Part shown: positions 12,021 to 24,639 of the stretch, piece by piece
Position numbering within the stretch: the first letter of the stretch is position 1
How the letters are laid out: every line of letters begins with the position of its first letter
Assembly (NCBI RefSeq): GCF_037975245.1
Contig: NC_092582.1
Coordinates: 17,324,577-17,388,576, forward strand
DNA from: Apostichopus japonicus
Taxonomy: Eukaryota > Echinodermata > Holothuroidea > Aspidochirotida > Stichopodidae
Length of the DNA: 64,000 bases
Direction: 5' to 3'
Notes under the pieces: generated by a model
What the model saw: the letters and a program-made list of their open reading frames with translations, nothing else
Databases searched by the model: none
What the model was told of the DNA's origin: nothing
Program-made: the position numbers and the translations under genes

Positions 12021-12123
12021 ACCGCATCCAGCGATAGCATTAACACCCGGAGTGCATTAATCATGTGAGTAACGCACGCTAGACCGTTGATTAACCCCGT
12101 TCATTCATACACTACCATTTGTG

Positions 12124-13035
12124 TGGGGGGAATATCATAAAACAAAACATTTTTGGTTACATATAACCAAAGATTTATTAAAGTGATGCCCCGTAATTTT
12201 ACCGTGCGTTACTCACAGGATTAACCACGGTCAGCTGACCTGAATGGACCAATAGGATTTAGGAATCTTTACTACGTATGAATGAACAGTGTTTTACGAG
12301 GGGGAGGAGGCAGACAGGGGCCTCCATATTACCACCCAATGACATCGACTGGTTTAATTCTGGTTAATCATCTTTTGCCTGCATGCAGTCAGATAGTTGT
12401 ACAGCTATGGTTTTAATTTGGTTTACCCTGTTTGCCCATTATTCAACAAGCTTCGTTGGATATTTGGCATTTGTCAGGCTTTAAGTTTGATCATTGCCAG
12501 GATGCATGGTAAATGTCACATTAACATTTTATCGTTATTTACTGTAAGGAATTCCCAAACAAAGGACTGGCCAACATAAAAGCCGAAATGATTGTGTCTT
12601 GACCATGAAACACTTTGAAACCATAACAATCCAGTAACTCGAGGAAAACGAAACACCTTAAGTCTTGAAGAAGCGTAAATAGAAATGTAGGAAACATTAT
12701 TTTAAACCATTTCTGACAAACAGCATGAATTCCAATTTTAGTTTACTACGAGATGAGTCTCGCAAAACATTTCTCTAATAGCACAGCAAAATGAAATAAT
12801 ATTGCATAGGCATAGAAATTAGGGATGGAGGTAATCATTTTTAATATAATTTTTATAACGATATTTCTCATTCTTTTGTAATGTACGACAGTATGCCCAT
12901 ATATGTTCTGAACGAAATCACGTTAGACTTGTTGATATAATGATACTGTGGCCGTGCAAATGAATACATTATCTTTAAAGTATATACTATACATATAACG
13001 TTATAATTAGCAGCTATTTATATATAGTATTCCCA
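12124..13035. other. No gene recognised; solo terminus fragment
   Basis: GCGTTACTCACAGGATTAA at 12205-12225 repeats the left terminus of the preceding element in direct orientation. The remainder is AT-rich and unassigned. Confidence 0.4.
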
Positions 13036-13042
13036 TTTGAAC

Positions 13043-13345
13043 CACCCGATACACATAGAGAACACAGTTACTACTGTAAATCTTACAGTTTGTATAACAG
13101 TAAAAAGTGGATCGTGCTATAAATCGGTAGCATGTGCTATTAGGATTACAGTAAGAACTGAGGATATGTGTAATTCCAACAAATCCGTTTGGGATTTGTT
13201 GGAATTACAAATATCCTCAGGTCTTACTGTAAACTTAATAGCACATGCTACCGATTTATCAGATTTGTCAGCACGATCCAGTATTTACTGTGGTCTAAAA
13301 CCTTAAATTTACAGTAGTTACTGTAATCTCTGTGTGAATCGGCTG
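13043..13345. mobile_element. Palindromic MITE family M7, copy 1
   Basis: A 303-bp near-perfect palindrome. The left end is CACCCGATACACA; the right end is TGTGTGAATCGGCTG, which inverts to CAGCCGATTCACA. It is flanked by the exact 7-bp duplication TTTGAAC (13036-13042 and 13346-13352). The arms share TTTACAGTA, GGATCGTGCT, CGGTAGCATGTGCTATTA and TTGTTGGAATTAC. The right arm has an extra CAGATTTGTCAGC segment that marks it. No coding capacity, so it would depend on an outside transposase. The superfamily is not clear: a 7-bp duplication with CA...TG ends fits none I can name confidently. Confidence 0.85.
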
Positions 13346-13352
13346 TTTGAAC

Positions 13353-14233
13353 AGGTGAAATGGGTTTCAGTTATTCAGCGGTTATTTAGGATTATTGATG
13401 AACGAACTGGCACTTAATTACGTTGCACGATGCAATCTTAAGAAAGTTGTCACGTTTCAACATACTGCACGCGTTATGAACTGCAGGAACGGATGACGTG
13501 CATTTAGAATTGAAGAGACAATCTCGCTTACCTTGTTGTGAAATAGTATAGGAGTATATGTTACCTTTACCTACCATTACGTTTCACTTTGTACGGTCAC
13601 GTCGTATACACTCGCTGTTCGCTAAAATCCCTTTTATGTCAAACGTATTAGTCCTTTATGCCTGACACCAAGATATATGTGCGTTAATATAACAAGCTAT
13701 ATATATCTTATCCCTTCAGTTCCTTTAATAGTTGCCAAAGGACCGAATATATGGTAAAATAGGGAGCATACATTTTCTAAATATTTCTCCCTGTATATAA
13801 TTAAGAAGAACGCACCAACCGATTCCAAGTAATCAATAGGCATCGATTGAGATAGAGATAATACAGTCTTCTCATACAAAAAACAATAGGAATTTACACA
13901 CTATTTGGCCAAATTAATACTAACTCAAATATTTAATTAAAGTTGGTTAATGTAAGGTGATTGCTCAAACCTTTGCTACACCTTCAGACAACTAAGTTAA
14001 ACTTAACATTTACCAAAGTGTATTATTATGGTAAGACAAAGAAGACTATACCGAATACTTTTAGACATACAAAATGAAATAAAACAACATAGTGTGCAAT
14101 ATTTGAGGGTTCTGTATCACATGGGAAAGACATATCTTTCACGTGCAGTTGAGTTACCTGTCAACGGTTCCGCGTTGGTTTCAGAGTTGCGTCTGTATTC
14201 ACATTTTTATTTCCAATCTTAAAGTCTGTCCTT
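13353..14233. other. No gene recognised
   Basis: AT-rich unique sequence. Several short frames without motifs. Confidence 0.35.
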
Positions 14234-14348
14234 GAAATACGTGGACGAATAGATTTCATCCCAAAAGTACTTTCACTGGTATCCAAAGTTTTAAGCACGA
14301 TACTGGTGAAAGAACGTTTGGGATGAAATGTATTCGTCCACTTATTTC
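14234..14348. repeat. 115-bp long hairpin
   Basis: Arms of about 50 bp, from GAAATACGTGGACGAATA with ATTTCATCCCAAA and CTTTCAC to the complementary TATTCGTCCAC and TATTTC at the right, with few mismatches and a loop of about 15 bases. It could be a foldback MITE or a transcribed hairpin RNA. No target duplication was seen. Confidence 0.6.
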
Positions 14349-14914
14349 CTATCCACGGCTTAGGTCACATTATATTCCACCATTCAATCTGCACCTAAAT
14401 ATATTGAATGGACAGAGATTCTTTTATTTTTGCCATATACACCCGAAAAGTGTTTGCAGCCTCTGACCGGCTTGTAAACAATGTTCCTATTGTTAGGAGG
14501 CTATTTGAATCCATTGGATATGTAACGTTGTGGGCGTCTTATATGTAGCCTCAATGTTAGCTCAATTAGTAATTCAATTAATTAGTCAAACAAATCATTT
14601 AACATGGAAAGCAATGCAAAAACAATTACACTAATTTATGTCACCAAACTTTCTGGGCGGTGGAATCAGGGCGGTTGGAACTTGAGGCTCCAAACAGGGG
14701 TTTGTGTACAAAATTTCGGTCAAAAATTCCAGTATTTTTTTTTCTCAACAAAAGAACCGTTTTTATTGAATTTTTGCAACAACGTAGAACGTTCGAATTA
14801 ATCTTACAGTTTTCATTCATCTTTAAAAAAATTGCAACAAACTGGCACTTTCTTTAAATTAATAATGATTAACTAAAAAAAAATGAAAAAAAGGGGTTCT
14901 TTCAGCTTCAAAAT

Positions 14915-15799
14915 CACCCGATACTCACAGAGACCACAGTAACTTCCATAAATCTTACAGTTTTGTACCACAATAAAAACTGGAACGTGCTATAAATCGG
15001 CAGCACGTGCAATTAGGATTACAGTAAGAACTGGGGATATGTGTAATATCAACAAATCCAGTTTGATGGGGGGTTTTTTTTGGGGGGGGGGGGATTTCTA
15101 CGGCAAGATGCAACATGGACAAATACGTGAATAACAATTGATTAATGACTAATTGATTTGTGTCGATGCCTTGCACTGTCGATTGCGTTATTATACCTCC
15201 CCGGAACTATACTTCCAAATATTGATGAATTATATGTAGATATCTTCGATAATATAATGTCCGATAAGCATAACCCATTTTTTGTAAAGTTCCTGATTAG
15301 GAGCCCCGGTGGTATATTCACACTGATAGAAGCGTTTCAAAGTAGTAAAAGTAATATTGATGTTCGGAGAAAAGCCTCAAAGAAGGTTCTAAGGAAGGGT
15401 GAGAGGAGGGATGACTTTAGGAACTTTGTGAGTAACACTGACCTTAGCAACATTTCGGAACGTCTTGATGGTATCCAGCCGATTCACGCAGCGAGATTAC
15501 AGTAACTACTGTAAATCCAAAGTTTTGTACCACAGTAAATACTGGATCGTGCTGACAAATCTGATAAATCGGTAGCATGTGCTATTACGTTTACAGTAAG
15601 AACTGAGGATATTTGTAATTCCAACAAATTCCAAACAACTGGATTTGTTGGAATTACACATATCCTCAGTTCTATATAACTGTAATCCTCATAGCACATG
15701 TTACCGATTTAGCAGAATTGTTAGCACAATCTAGTGTTTACTGTGGTACAAAGTGTTTATATTTGCAGTAGTTACTGTAATTTCTGTGTAAATCAGCTG
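14915..15799. mobile_element. Composite M7 element containing a LINE fragment
   Basis: An 885-bp unit bounded by M7 ends (CACCCGATACTCACAGAGA at the left; a right end closing in AATCAGCTG) and flanked by the exact 7-bp duplication TCAAAAT (14908-14914, 15800-15806). Inside are one left-type arm (14915-15058), a G-rich junction (15064-15093), a LINE endonuclease fragment (15094-15478), and a palindrome (15479-15799) whose two halves are both right-type arms, marked by the CAGATTTGTCAGC segment. The palindrome's own left border has no target duplication. The outer duplication shows that the whole unit, or a precursor later rearranged, inserted once. Confidence 0.7.
15094..15478 (+). pseudogene. 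LINE endonuclease fragment, copy 2
   Basis: Closely similar to 7256-7560 of the LINE relic: same ATTTCTACGG start, same DLCRCLALSIALLYLPG translation, then IFDNIMSDKHNPFFVKF, the C-terminal SD-H-like catalytic motif of EEP endonucleases. It continues further than copy 1 into KKVLRKGERRDDFRNFVSN, the linker towards the reverse transcriptase. It has the same internal deletion after CLALSI as copy 1, so both descend from an already deleted source. Ends abruptly at the inverted M7 arm. Inactive. Confidence 0.75.
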
Positions 15800-15806
15800 T
15801 CAAAAT

Positions 15807-16231
15807 GGGTACTAACTGTTAATGGAATTAGATTTTTACAATACCGAGGGGGCGCGTATCCCCAGTTCCCCGGCTTCATCTCCCTGCAATGACTTGTCAC
15901 TGAATCACCATTGCTGTGCAGGATCATAACAGGACAAATGGAACAAGGACAATATGCTTCCTTTCATGTTCTTTACACTTACCTCATGTGTAAGCTGTCA
16001 CATGTGTGTGTGTGAATAACATAACATTTAATACCTCTCTAGTTTAAACGTTCCTATAGTGACGGGGGTCCTATAGATATATAAAACAACAAGTACAAAT
16101 TAAGATTAAGTGAACAGGTAAAATGTCTGTCTGTTCTTTATTCACTACTGTCTCGGACCATATACTTTTCCCCACAACTCCTGAACCAATCCAACGCATA
16201 TATACATAAAGCTCAAGAATATCACTATATT
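15807..16231. other. No gene recognised
   Basis: Unique sequence between the composite M7 element and the second 28-bp hairpin. Confidence 0.35.
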
Positions 16232-16238
16232 GTAAGAG

Positions 16239-16266
16239 CAGGGAGTTGTTCCATAACAACTCACTG
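16239..16266. mobile_element. 28-bp hairpin insertion with exact 7-bp duplication
   Basis: The same unit as at 5177-5204: arms CAGGGAGTTGTT and AACAACTCACTG, loop CCAT, with one base changed (CCCTG to CACTG). It is flanked on both sides by GTAAGAG (16232-16238 and 16267-16273), directly abutting the arms. The exact flanking repeat is the strongest evidence that this 28-bp hairpin is a mobile unit. Confidence 0.65.
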
Positions 16267-16759
16267 GTAAGAGTATCAAACGCTGTACAAGACTAACAAT
16301 AGGGGACACTCTCCATGAAATGCAATAGGCCACCTAAGGTGCAGACATTGAGTTATGCAAGTACATGTTGTCACCTAATACCCATGCGAAGTTGCCTTTG
16401 GACATGCGTAGTCGGCTTGAGAGCGTCCCCTGTAATACGGATGGAAGAAGGCTAAATATATCATCGACAAACAAAATTAGACAGGGTAACAGACTGTGAC
16501 AGTGTTGTACAAATCATTCATCCTCTCCGTCTATCAGACGGCATATTGAACCTCTGTTCTTTGTAAAGAAGCTTAGCTCATTTTAATATAATTTATAATC
16601 TGTTCTTTTGTTATATTATATGCTGATGTCGTCATGTACTAAATTTCCATTTCTCTCTTCTGTACGTATATTACTGTTAATGAAATATGATGCGTGTTGA
16701 TAACGCGAACGAAATACTAAATTGTCCTCCAATCATCACGTTTATACGAACGTCGTTAA

Positions 16760-17248
16760 GTGATTCGTCCATCCTCTCCACTCATGCCCCAGTTGCTCAG
16801 TATGTTATATACTTTCTCTATGTTATGTAGGACTTTCCAACGTCGATCGAGTTTTGTTCTCAAGTTCAAGCATGGACATTTCAGAATCGTATATTGTACA
16901 ATGAAAGCTCACACGCGTTGTTCTCAGCACTCTCAGCTTCTGTTCACACCTATTCTTGCTTCCCTCGTCGAACTTGAAAGCCACGCAACAATAGCAATTA
17001 TGTATGCACTGTGTGACTTCATACCTCTCAAGTCTAGTTCAAGCATTCCTCACATGTACATTCTTCCACAAATGTGTCATGTGTTGCTTCTGACATGCTG
17101 TCACAAAACATTCGTCCTTCATAATACAACTAACTTCGCACAAGCGGGATGGTATTGTACGTCAAAACTCGCATTCCTTTGCAATAGCAAATATAGCAAA
17201 ACAGAAAAGCGTTTGCAAGCTAGCTGTCGTACTTACATATACCTGTAA
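16760..17248 (+). other. 162-codon open frame, not recognised
   Basis: The longest unassigned open frame in its area. It is rich in Cys, His, Ser and Leu, without domain, signal sequence or splice context I can recognise. Codon use looks like that of the non-coding surroundings. It is recorded only because of its length; most likely chance. Confidence 0.12.
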
Positions 17249-17489
17249 TAGAAAATGAAGGAAATGGATGAGTTATATGATTGAGAGGACCTCATAGGAA
17301 CCTTTGGATGTTCGGTAAGAAAACAAATTGACATTTACAATGTTGTGCCTATTGCTACTATGCATCTTTTTATGAGTTTGAGAGAGGAAGTGGTGTAAAA
17401 GTCCCCCCCCCCCTCACCCTACCCCCTCAATCAATAATATCATCATATAACAAAGAACACATCCGGACAGTTTTCAATTTTGACATCCT

Positions 17490-17660
17490 CATTTAAAGGA
17501 CACTTGTTATTGCTATTGCTATATCGCTACGAGTATCGCTATTGTTATTGCCATTGTCATTGTAATTATTTTTATTATTATTATTATTATATATAATATA
17601 TATATATAATATAGTATACCTATACGATAACTACGATAACAGCAAATAGGTATACTATAT
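17490..17660. repeat. TTATTGCTA-like simple repeat and AT hairpin
   Basis: Degenerate TTATTGCTAT units (17505-17560) run into (TTA)n and (TA)n, followed by a hairpin whose arms TATAGTATACCTAT and ATAGGTATACTATA flank a spacer of about 22 bases (about 17609-17658). Confidence 0.6.
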
Positions 17661-17661
17661 T

Positions 17662-17895
17662 ATGTACTTGCTCTACTTCTCTGTATTGATCCCTTTTGCA
17701 ACTGGAAGTGAACATCTGAATCTTTGTTATAGGGATGTGGGCCTCAATGATAATACGGTATATCTGAATTTTGACTGGATTGTGAAGAAAGTCAGCCAAC
17801 TAACCGGCGCATTGTATGTTGGACAGATAAGGTCATCGAGCTGTAGAAATGTAGCAAATGGTCTATCATCTATGTCCGGATTTCTATTTCTATAG
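17662..17895 (+). other. 77-codon open frame with hydrophobic start, not recognised
   Basis: Begins LLYFSVLIPFATGSEHLNLC, which resembles a signal peptide with a cleavage region, followed by a mixed polar segment with two more Cys. No homologous family recognised, no splice partner found, and it starts right after an AT hairpin. Probably chance. Confidence 0.15.
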
Positions 17896-18339
17896 TAGTG
17901 TCCGGATAACTGTGTCATCGATAAAATTAACATAGTACACCAGTCTTGGGAATCGTATCCCTGATGAGAAAATATATTTAACACGAAACATATTTATCAT
18001 GTTCAAAGTGTCACAGGAAAAAGTGAAAACGATTCTTACAAAAACAAAAGTAAAACTACTTACCGTATATGAAATTGTAATAGTGCAGTATATTTTGTAT
18101 TTATAAAGTATGTTGTCTCTCACAGAAAAAAGTAATGTTATCTTCCATGATGAAAATACACCTTCTTTCATTTGAAAAATGTCCAAAGGCTCCTAGACAA
18201 TGATTATTTTAGCATGGTAGCTTAATTTTGCAGAAGGCAAGTTCTGCAAAGCCTCACCGGTATCGTTCAATCAAGTTATTCTTCATACTCATCTATATTG
18301 TATTTTATTCTGCAGTTTCACTACATATTTTGTGTCATA

Positions 18340-18416
18340 TATTTATTTCCTGTTACATAGCGCTTTAGAGCACTTGTGGATTTTACGCTTTATGAAATAA
18401 ATTATTATTTTTAATT
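18340..18416 (+). repeat. L2/CR1-like 3' tail
   Basis: ACATAGCGCTTTAGAGCACT, then ACGCTTTATGAAATAAATTA and TTATTT, follows the pattern of the conserved 3' tail found on many L2-clade LINEs and the SINEs that use them (GCGCTTTGAG..., CGCTATATAAATAAATTATT). Only the tail is recognisable here. Confidence 0.45.
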
Positions 18417-20849
18417 CGAAATTATGGTAAATTTAAGTAATCGAGCATTAGCCAAGTAACCAACCATTATTGTAAATGACTTTATTATTTGAGTTTGATA
18501 CAAATATGTTGATAACAATAAAGAAAACACACCAATAATTGCAGATTGAAAAGTGCGTTGAACTTCATTTATACCAAGCTGTGGCACGCTTAATGCCCCC
18601 AATCAGCATGAGGGTCAAATTGGCACCTGGCTTACTACTTAAGCTTCCATTCATATGCAGTCCTGTCACTAAATCATTTGCCCCTTTTAGCGTTATAGAA
18701 GCGGTAACGTAAATACCATATGACGTTTTCCTTAATTCGTAAGAACATATTAACCTAAAAGTAAGCCACTTCTGACCTGCAGTATTTTACCACCAAAATA
18801 CAAATTGCTTCGAAGTTGAACGGGGAAAAGACTATGGGACAAAACGTTCTTGACAGTGGGTTAAAATAGGAAACCATGATGATTTACTTTAAAATACTTA
18901 GACAAAATATTAATACGAATTAGTTGTTTCTTGACGTTAATTGATGACCAATTTGATCAGCGTTAAGAGTAGATAATAGTATAATATTATTTCAAGGTAA
19001 GTATGAAAGGATCAACTACTCGTTGTGACTATGTATAAGAGGAAAGACGTAAGAGAAAGTGGATGAGAAGAACGCATGGAGGGTTTTACTTCTATTTGTT
19101 GCCTCCTCGTCCCCTTCTGCAGTGAAGTGAAATTTTGTAGTGTGCACCCGTTGTATTTACATGTCTTACGTAATAGTTCGTAACAGTCAGTTTTTAGCGT
19201 TAGCTGTTTCCACGTGTGGTTCTTCAGTTCTGTATACGTCGTTTTAATGGCAGCATCGTCCCTGCAGAGCTCCGGGGCATCGCCTCGTGATCCCGTTCAT
19301 ATTTTTGTTAATTTCACTTATTCTCGGGTTGTTAATTGCCCAGAGTTATTCATTATCTGTATCACCTGAAGTCAGGAAGGAGATGTCACCCTTCTCAGAG
19401 GCAGGATGCCTCAGGTTTTTGGATGGTTCGGCTTCTGGCTCGAAGCCATTGGTTTCCAAGATGGCGGATCATACCAACCTCTATAGCGAGCGTGGAGAGC
19501 TTCCTTTACCGCGAGCGTAGAGTCCTCTTCTTCGTTTCCGCGAGCGAGCTGACTTCAGTGTAGTAAGAGATTAAGTAATACATATTGTTATTATTTAAAG
19601 TGCCGTACGTACCCTTATTGTTAATTGAATCGTAGTTGTAATTGTTGCCCTCTGGCTAGGTTGTACTTAACTGTGTAAAGTACATGATAGGTTGTGTTTT
19701 GGACCTCGGTCCTATGGGTATAGCGTGTATTGTTAAGCACGTGTGTTTTATTGCGTACTTTTATACTGTAATGTTACAGTACCTTGAGTTTCAGTTTACC
19801 CAAAAGTTATTAACAGTTATGTATTATTATACTGTAGTAATTGACAGTGAAGTGTGTCAGTGTATTGTATTGTACTGTATTGACAGTTGAGTTGTATTGA
19901 GAGATTATTTATTGTAACTGTATTTTTGTATTGTACTGCTCGCAGTGTAGAGAGCGTATACTGTATTTGTATTTTGTATCTTCAACATATTGTTTACTGT
20001 TGGTCACTATAGAGTTGTCTCAAAGCTTGTCCTTTTAATCTTAGCCTTTATGGATAGCTATAGAGTGCCAAGTCTCTTGAGAGTTTGTGGGTTCAGGAGG
20101 TAGAAATTCCTGCTGTCTAGGAACAGTACGGTGGAAAGGCCTATAATGTGTTGCAGCTGGCATGTGTTGCCCTAGGCTGGCCATTACGAAGGTGTTAAAT
20201 TCCTCGCCTGTTGGCAAACGTTTATTATTATTTATGCAGTTTATTTCATAATGTTCATTTTACATTGTTATTTATACGCTTTACACATTTTTATACAGCA
20301 TTGTAAGAGTACAAGAGTTATTTCGTAGCTTGAGTATTTATGTTACAGATAGAGTTCTGTAATTGGTATTTCACAGTTGGAGCATAGGTTCTGTGAATAT
20401 TTCATCGGTTGAGTATAGGTTTTTCCCCGAGTAAGGATAGTTTTAATTAAGATAGTAAAGAGTCCTTTATAGCCATTTATTATATCAAGCCATTTAATAC
20501 TGTCATGTGTCATGGCTTATTCTTCACTTGTATATTTTCATTTTCATATTGTGTAGAGTTTGTAAAAAATGTCAGCCGTTGTTTCAACGCAAGAACACTC
20601 TTGCATCCTCATTGATCACTTATGATTTCGAAGCGTAGGACCCTAAATCCCGGTAATCTCCCCCGCCATCCGCGGTTCGCTTCACTTCAAAACTGTAAAA
20701 TGTACGGAAAGTTGCAAATGTTATGTATTTATGAATGTGAACATGACAATACAGTTTATGAGATAAATCATATAGTATATATCGACATTGAGAACTATTA
20801 CCATATAAAGGTAAGAACACACACAAGCATATTTAACATTGGTAATTTG
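18417..20849. other. No gene recognised; possible promoter-like element
   Basis: Mostly AT-rich. A CpG-containing patch at 19440-19560 includes AAGATGGCGGAT (19459-19470), which matches the YY1-type initiator AAGATGGCGG, followed by the short frame MADHTNLYSERGELPLPRA. That could be a 5' exon or chance; nothing downstream supports a gene. Confidence 0.25.
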
Positions 20850-20877
20850 AAAACCCAATATCTTGATATTGGGTTTT
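20850..20877. repeat. Perfect 13-bp-arm hairpin
   Basis: AAAACCCAATATC and GATATTGGGTTTT separated by TT. It is the same 28-bp total size as the mobile hairpins at 5177 and 16239 but has different sequence and no CA...TG ends. TTTGA occurs on both sides (846-850 and 875-879) but overlaps the arms. Confidence 0.6.
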
Positions 20878-21732
20878 GATCTTTGATCTTTGTTCTCTTA
20901 TTCGACTTCTCAGTGGGAGAGTAACATCTTGACTTGATGATAAACCCTAATTTGCTCCATGCAGAGGATCACAGTATACTGATGGGTCTGTGAAATATTG
21001 TCATCAGGGGGTGATGTTAGTCAAAAGCTTTATGTTCTAAACCTACCAAATAAAATCACCTCATTGAAGGTCTGATAGATTTTGATTTTTGGTAGAAGCA
21101 TTGGTATTATTATATTCTTCTTTTGGGAAAGATTTCAACTATGATCTACATCTTAATTGCAAAATTACATCATTGATACTTGCTCGTGCAAGATGCATTC
21201 ACAAACTGTCACCAAATTGATAAGAATTCATCAATCATCGCCATATGAATGTGATTTTGACTGAAACATGAAGACAAATAACAGCATAGTTGCAATGCAA
21301 TCTTTCCAGCCATCAGAATATTCGTTTAATGAGGATGTTAAAAAGGTAGTCCAGCCTAAAAGAGAAAAAAAACATTCCGTTTTTTTCTTGGGCTGGTTAA
21401 CGAGATGTTTCAAGTTCAGGTTCAAATGTCGCAAACGGACTCTAGGGATTGAATTGTACTGTACCAGGATTCTAAAAAATATAATACACTTTCATCAGCC
21501 ACCTTTTGTATGGACTATCCTGTTAACAACACTCATAAATGGGTCTGAAATTAACGGCATTTTAGCTTACCAGATCACGTGCCTCACATAATCCTCTAAT
21601 CACAGTGTCTGTTGTTTGTTGCTCGCAATTAAAACGGTAACACTGTCCTATAGGAAATTGTGTCTGTATGAAAATTAAAAAATATATATTATTATATGAA
21701 TTTTATAAATATAAAAGATGTATGTATGTATG

Positions 21733-21876
21733 TATATATATATATATATATATAAATGAAACGTAATGAGAAGGAAAATCCAAAACAGTGAAAAAACTTC
21801 CAATCTCCACCAGGATTCGAACCCGGGCCTCCCGCTTTGTACGCGGACACCCTAACCAACTAGGCCATGGACGCTG
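21733..21876 (-). mobile_element. tRNA-derived SINE, copy 1
   Basis: Read on the minus strand it carries an A box (TGGCCTAGTTGG, 21867-21856) and a B box (GGTTCGAATCC, 21823-21813), the internal RNA polymerase III promoter of a tRNA head. A tRNA-like fold is visible: a CCGC/GCGG anticodon stem and a CCGGG/CCTGG T stem around TTCGAAT, but the acceptor stem is mostly lost. The body then runs through a segment whose plus-strand form is AAATGAAACGTAATGAG to a (TA)n tail at 21733-21752. It would be transcribed by pol III and mobilised by a LINE. Confidence 0.7.
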
Positions 21877-21960
21877 ATTGTATGTCCAGAGGTTCGAAAC
21901 CGGTAAGGAAGGTCGTAATTTCATTGTAGGCGTTTGACACCTGTATCGAACAATACTAGT

Positions 21961-22123
21961 TCTGTTTTTGGTGACATATTTTGCCTTACTCTAGAGATCT
22001 AACATGATGCTAACCAACTCGAAAATCATTTGTGATTCCTAAAGCCGATCTCGAAAGAGATACTTTGAACAGACTTTATGTTAATGGAATGGAGGTAAAC
22101 GACAAAGGCAAATGAATATATAT
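21961..22123. repeat. Dispersed repeat D, copy 1
   Basis: TCTGTTTTTGGTGACATATT, TTGCCTTACTCTAGAGATC and ACGACAAAGGCAAATGAATA recur in the same order and strand at 36799-36981. It lies between two SINE copies. The second copy also ends in GTAATGAG, so repeat D may belong to the SINE's partner element. Confidence 0.7.
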
Positions 22124-22222
22124 AAATGAAACGTAATGAGAAGGAAAATCCAGAACAGTGAAAAAACTTCCAGCCTCCACCGGGATTCGAACCCCCCGGG
22201 CCTCCCGCTTTGTACGCGGACA
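22124..22222 (-). mobile_element. tRNA-derived SINE, copy 2 (truncated)
   Basis: Same sequence as copy 1 from the tail through the B box (22193-22183), but it stops at GCGGAC before the A box, so the pol III promoter is incomplete. A short unique segment and a long (TA)n tract follow directly. Confidence 0.65.
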
Positions 22223-22244
22223 AATATAGCTAAACATTCATAGC

Positions 22245-24396
<2,152 letters not shown>

Positions 24397-24505
24397 GCTC
24401 TCAAATCAGCTCTGTGTCGTTACAGCCATATGCCTACAAACCGAAATTGTTTAGGGGAATGGTAATATTATTTTTATATATCAGTAATGGTACTACCAAT
24501 ACATA

Positions 24506-24546
24506 TATATATATCAAATTTATTATATATATATATATATCAAATT

Positions 24547-24627
<81 letters not shown>
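24506..24627. repeat. (TA)n microsatellite
   Basis: Two short TA tracts separated by ATCAAATTTAT precede a long tract. Frames across it are artefacts. Confidence 0.95.
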
Positions 24628-24632
<5 letters not shown>

Positions 24633-24639
24633 AGGTCGT

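Larger units (their letters stand above)
8726..12120. mobile_element. 3.4 kb element with TIRs and inverted GGACAATT arrays
   Basis: The left end starts AAATGGTAGT and runs into GGGGTTAATCAACGGTCTAG and CGTGCGTTACTCACA. The exact reverse complement closes the element at 12120 (ACTACCATTT). The near-identical inverted ends span roughly 60 bp. Just inside, each end has an array of GGACAATT units in opposite orientation. The 2.6 kb middle holds other repeats and no credible transposase, so this is a non-autonomous, foldback-like element. I could not see a clear target duplication. A further partial copy of the terminus (GCGTTACTCACAGGATTAA) lies at about 12205. Confidence 0.65.

Noticed and set aside
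16760-17248. 162-codon frame as a real gene
   Set aside because: No domain, splice site or start context; composition like the surrounding non-coding DNA. Listed only with very low confidence.
19287-19520. Short frame with MADHTNLYSERGELP after AAGATGGCGG
   Set aside because: A promoter-like word is present, but no continuing exon or coding signal was found.
21813-21867. A functional tRNA gene at the A and B boxes
   Set aside because: The acceptor stem does not pair and the sequence continues into a SINE body; a second truncated copy is nearby.
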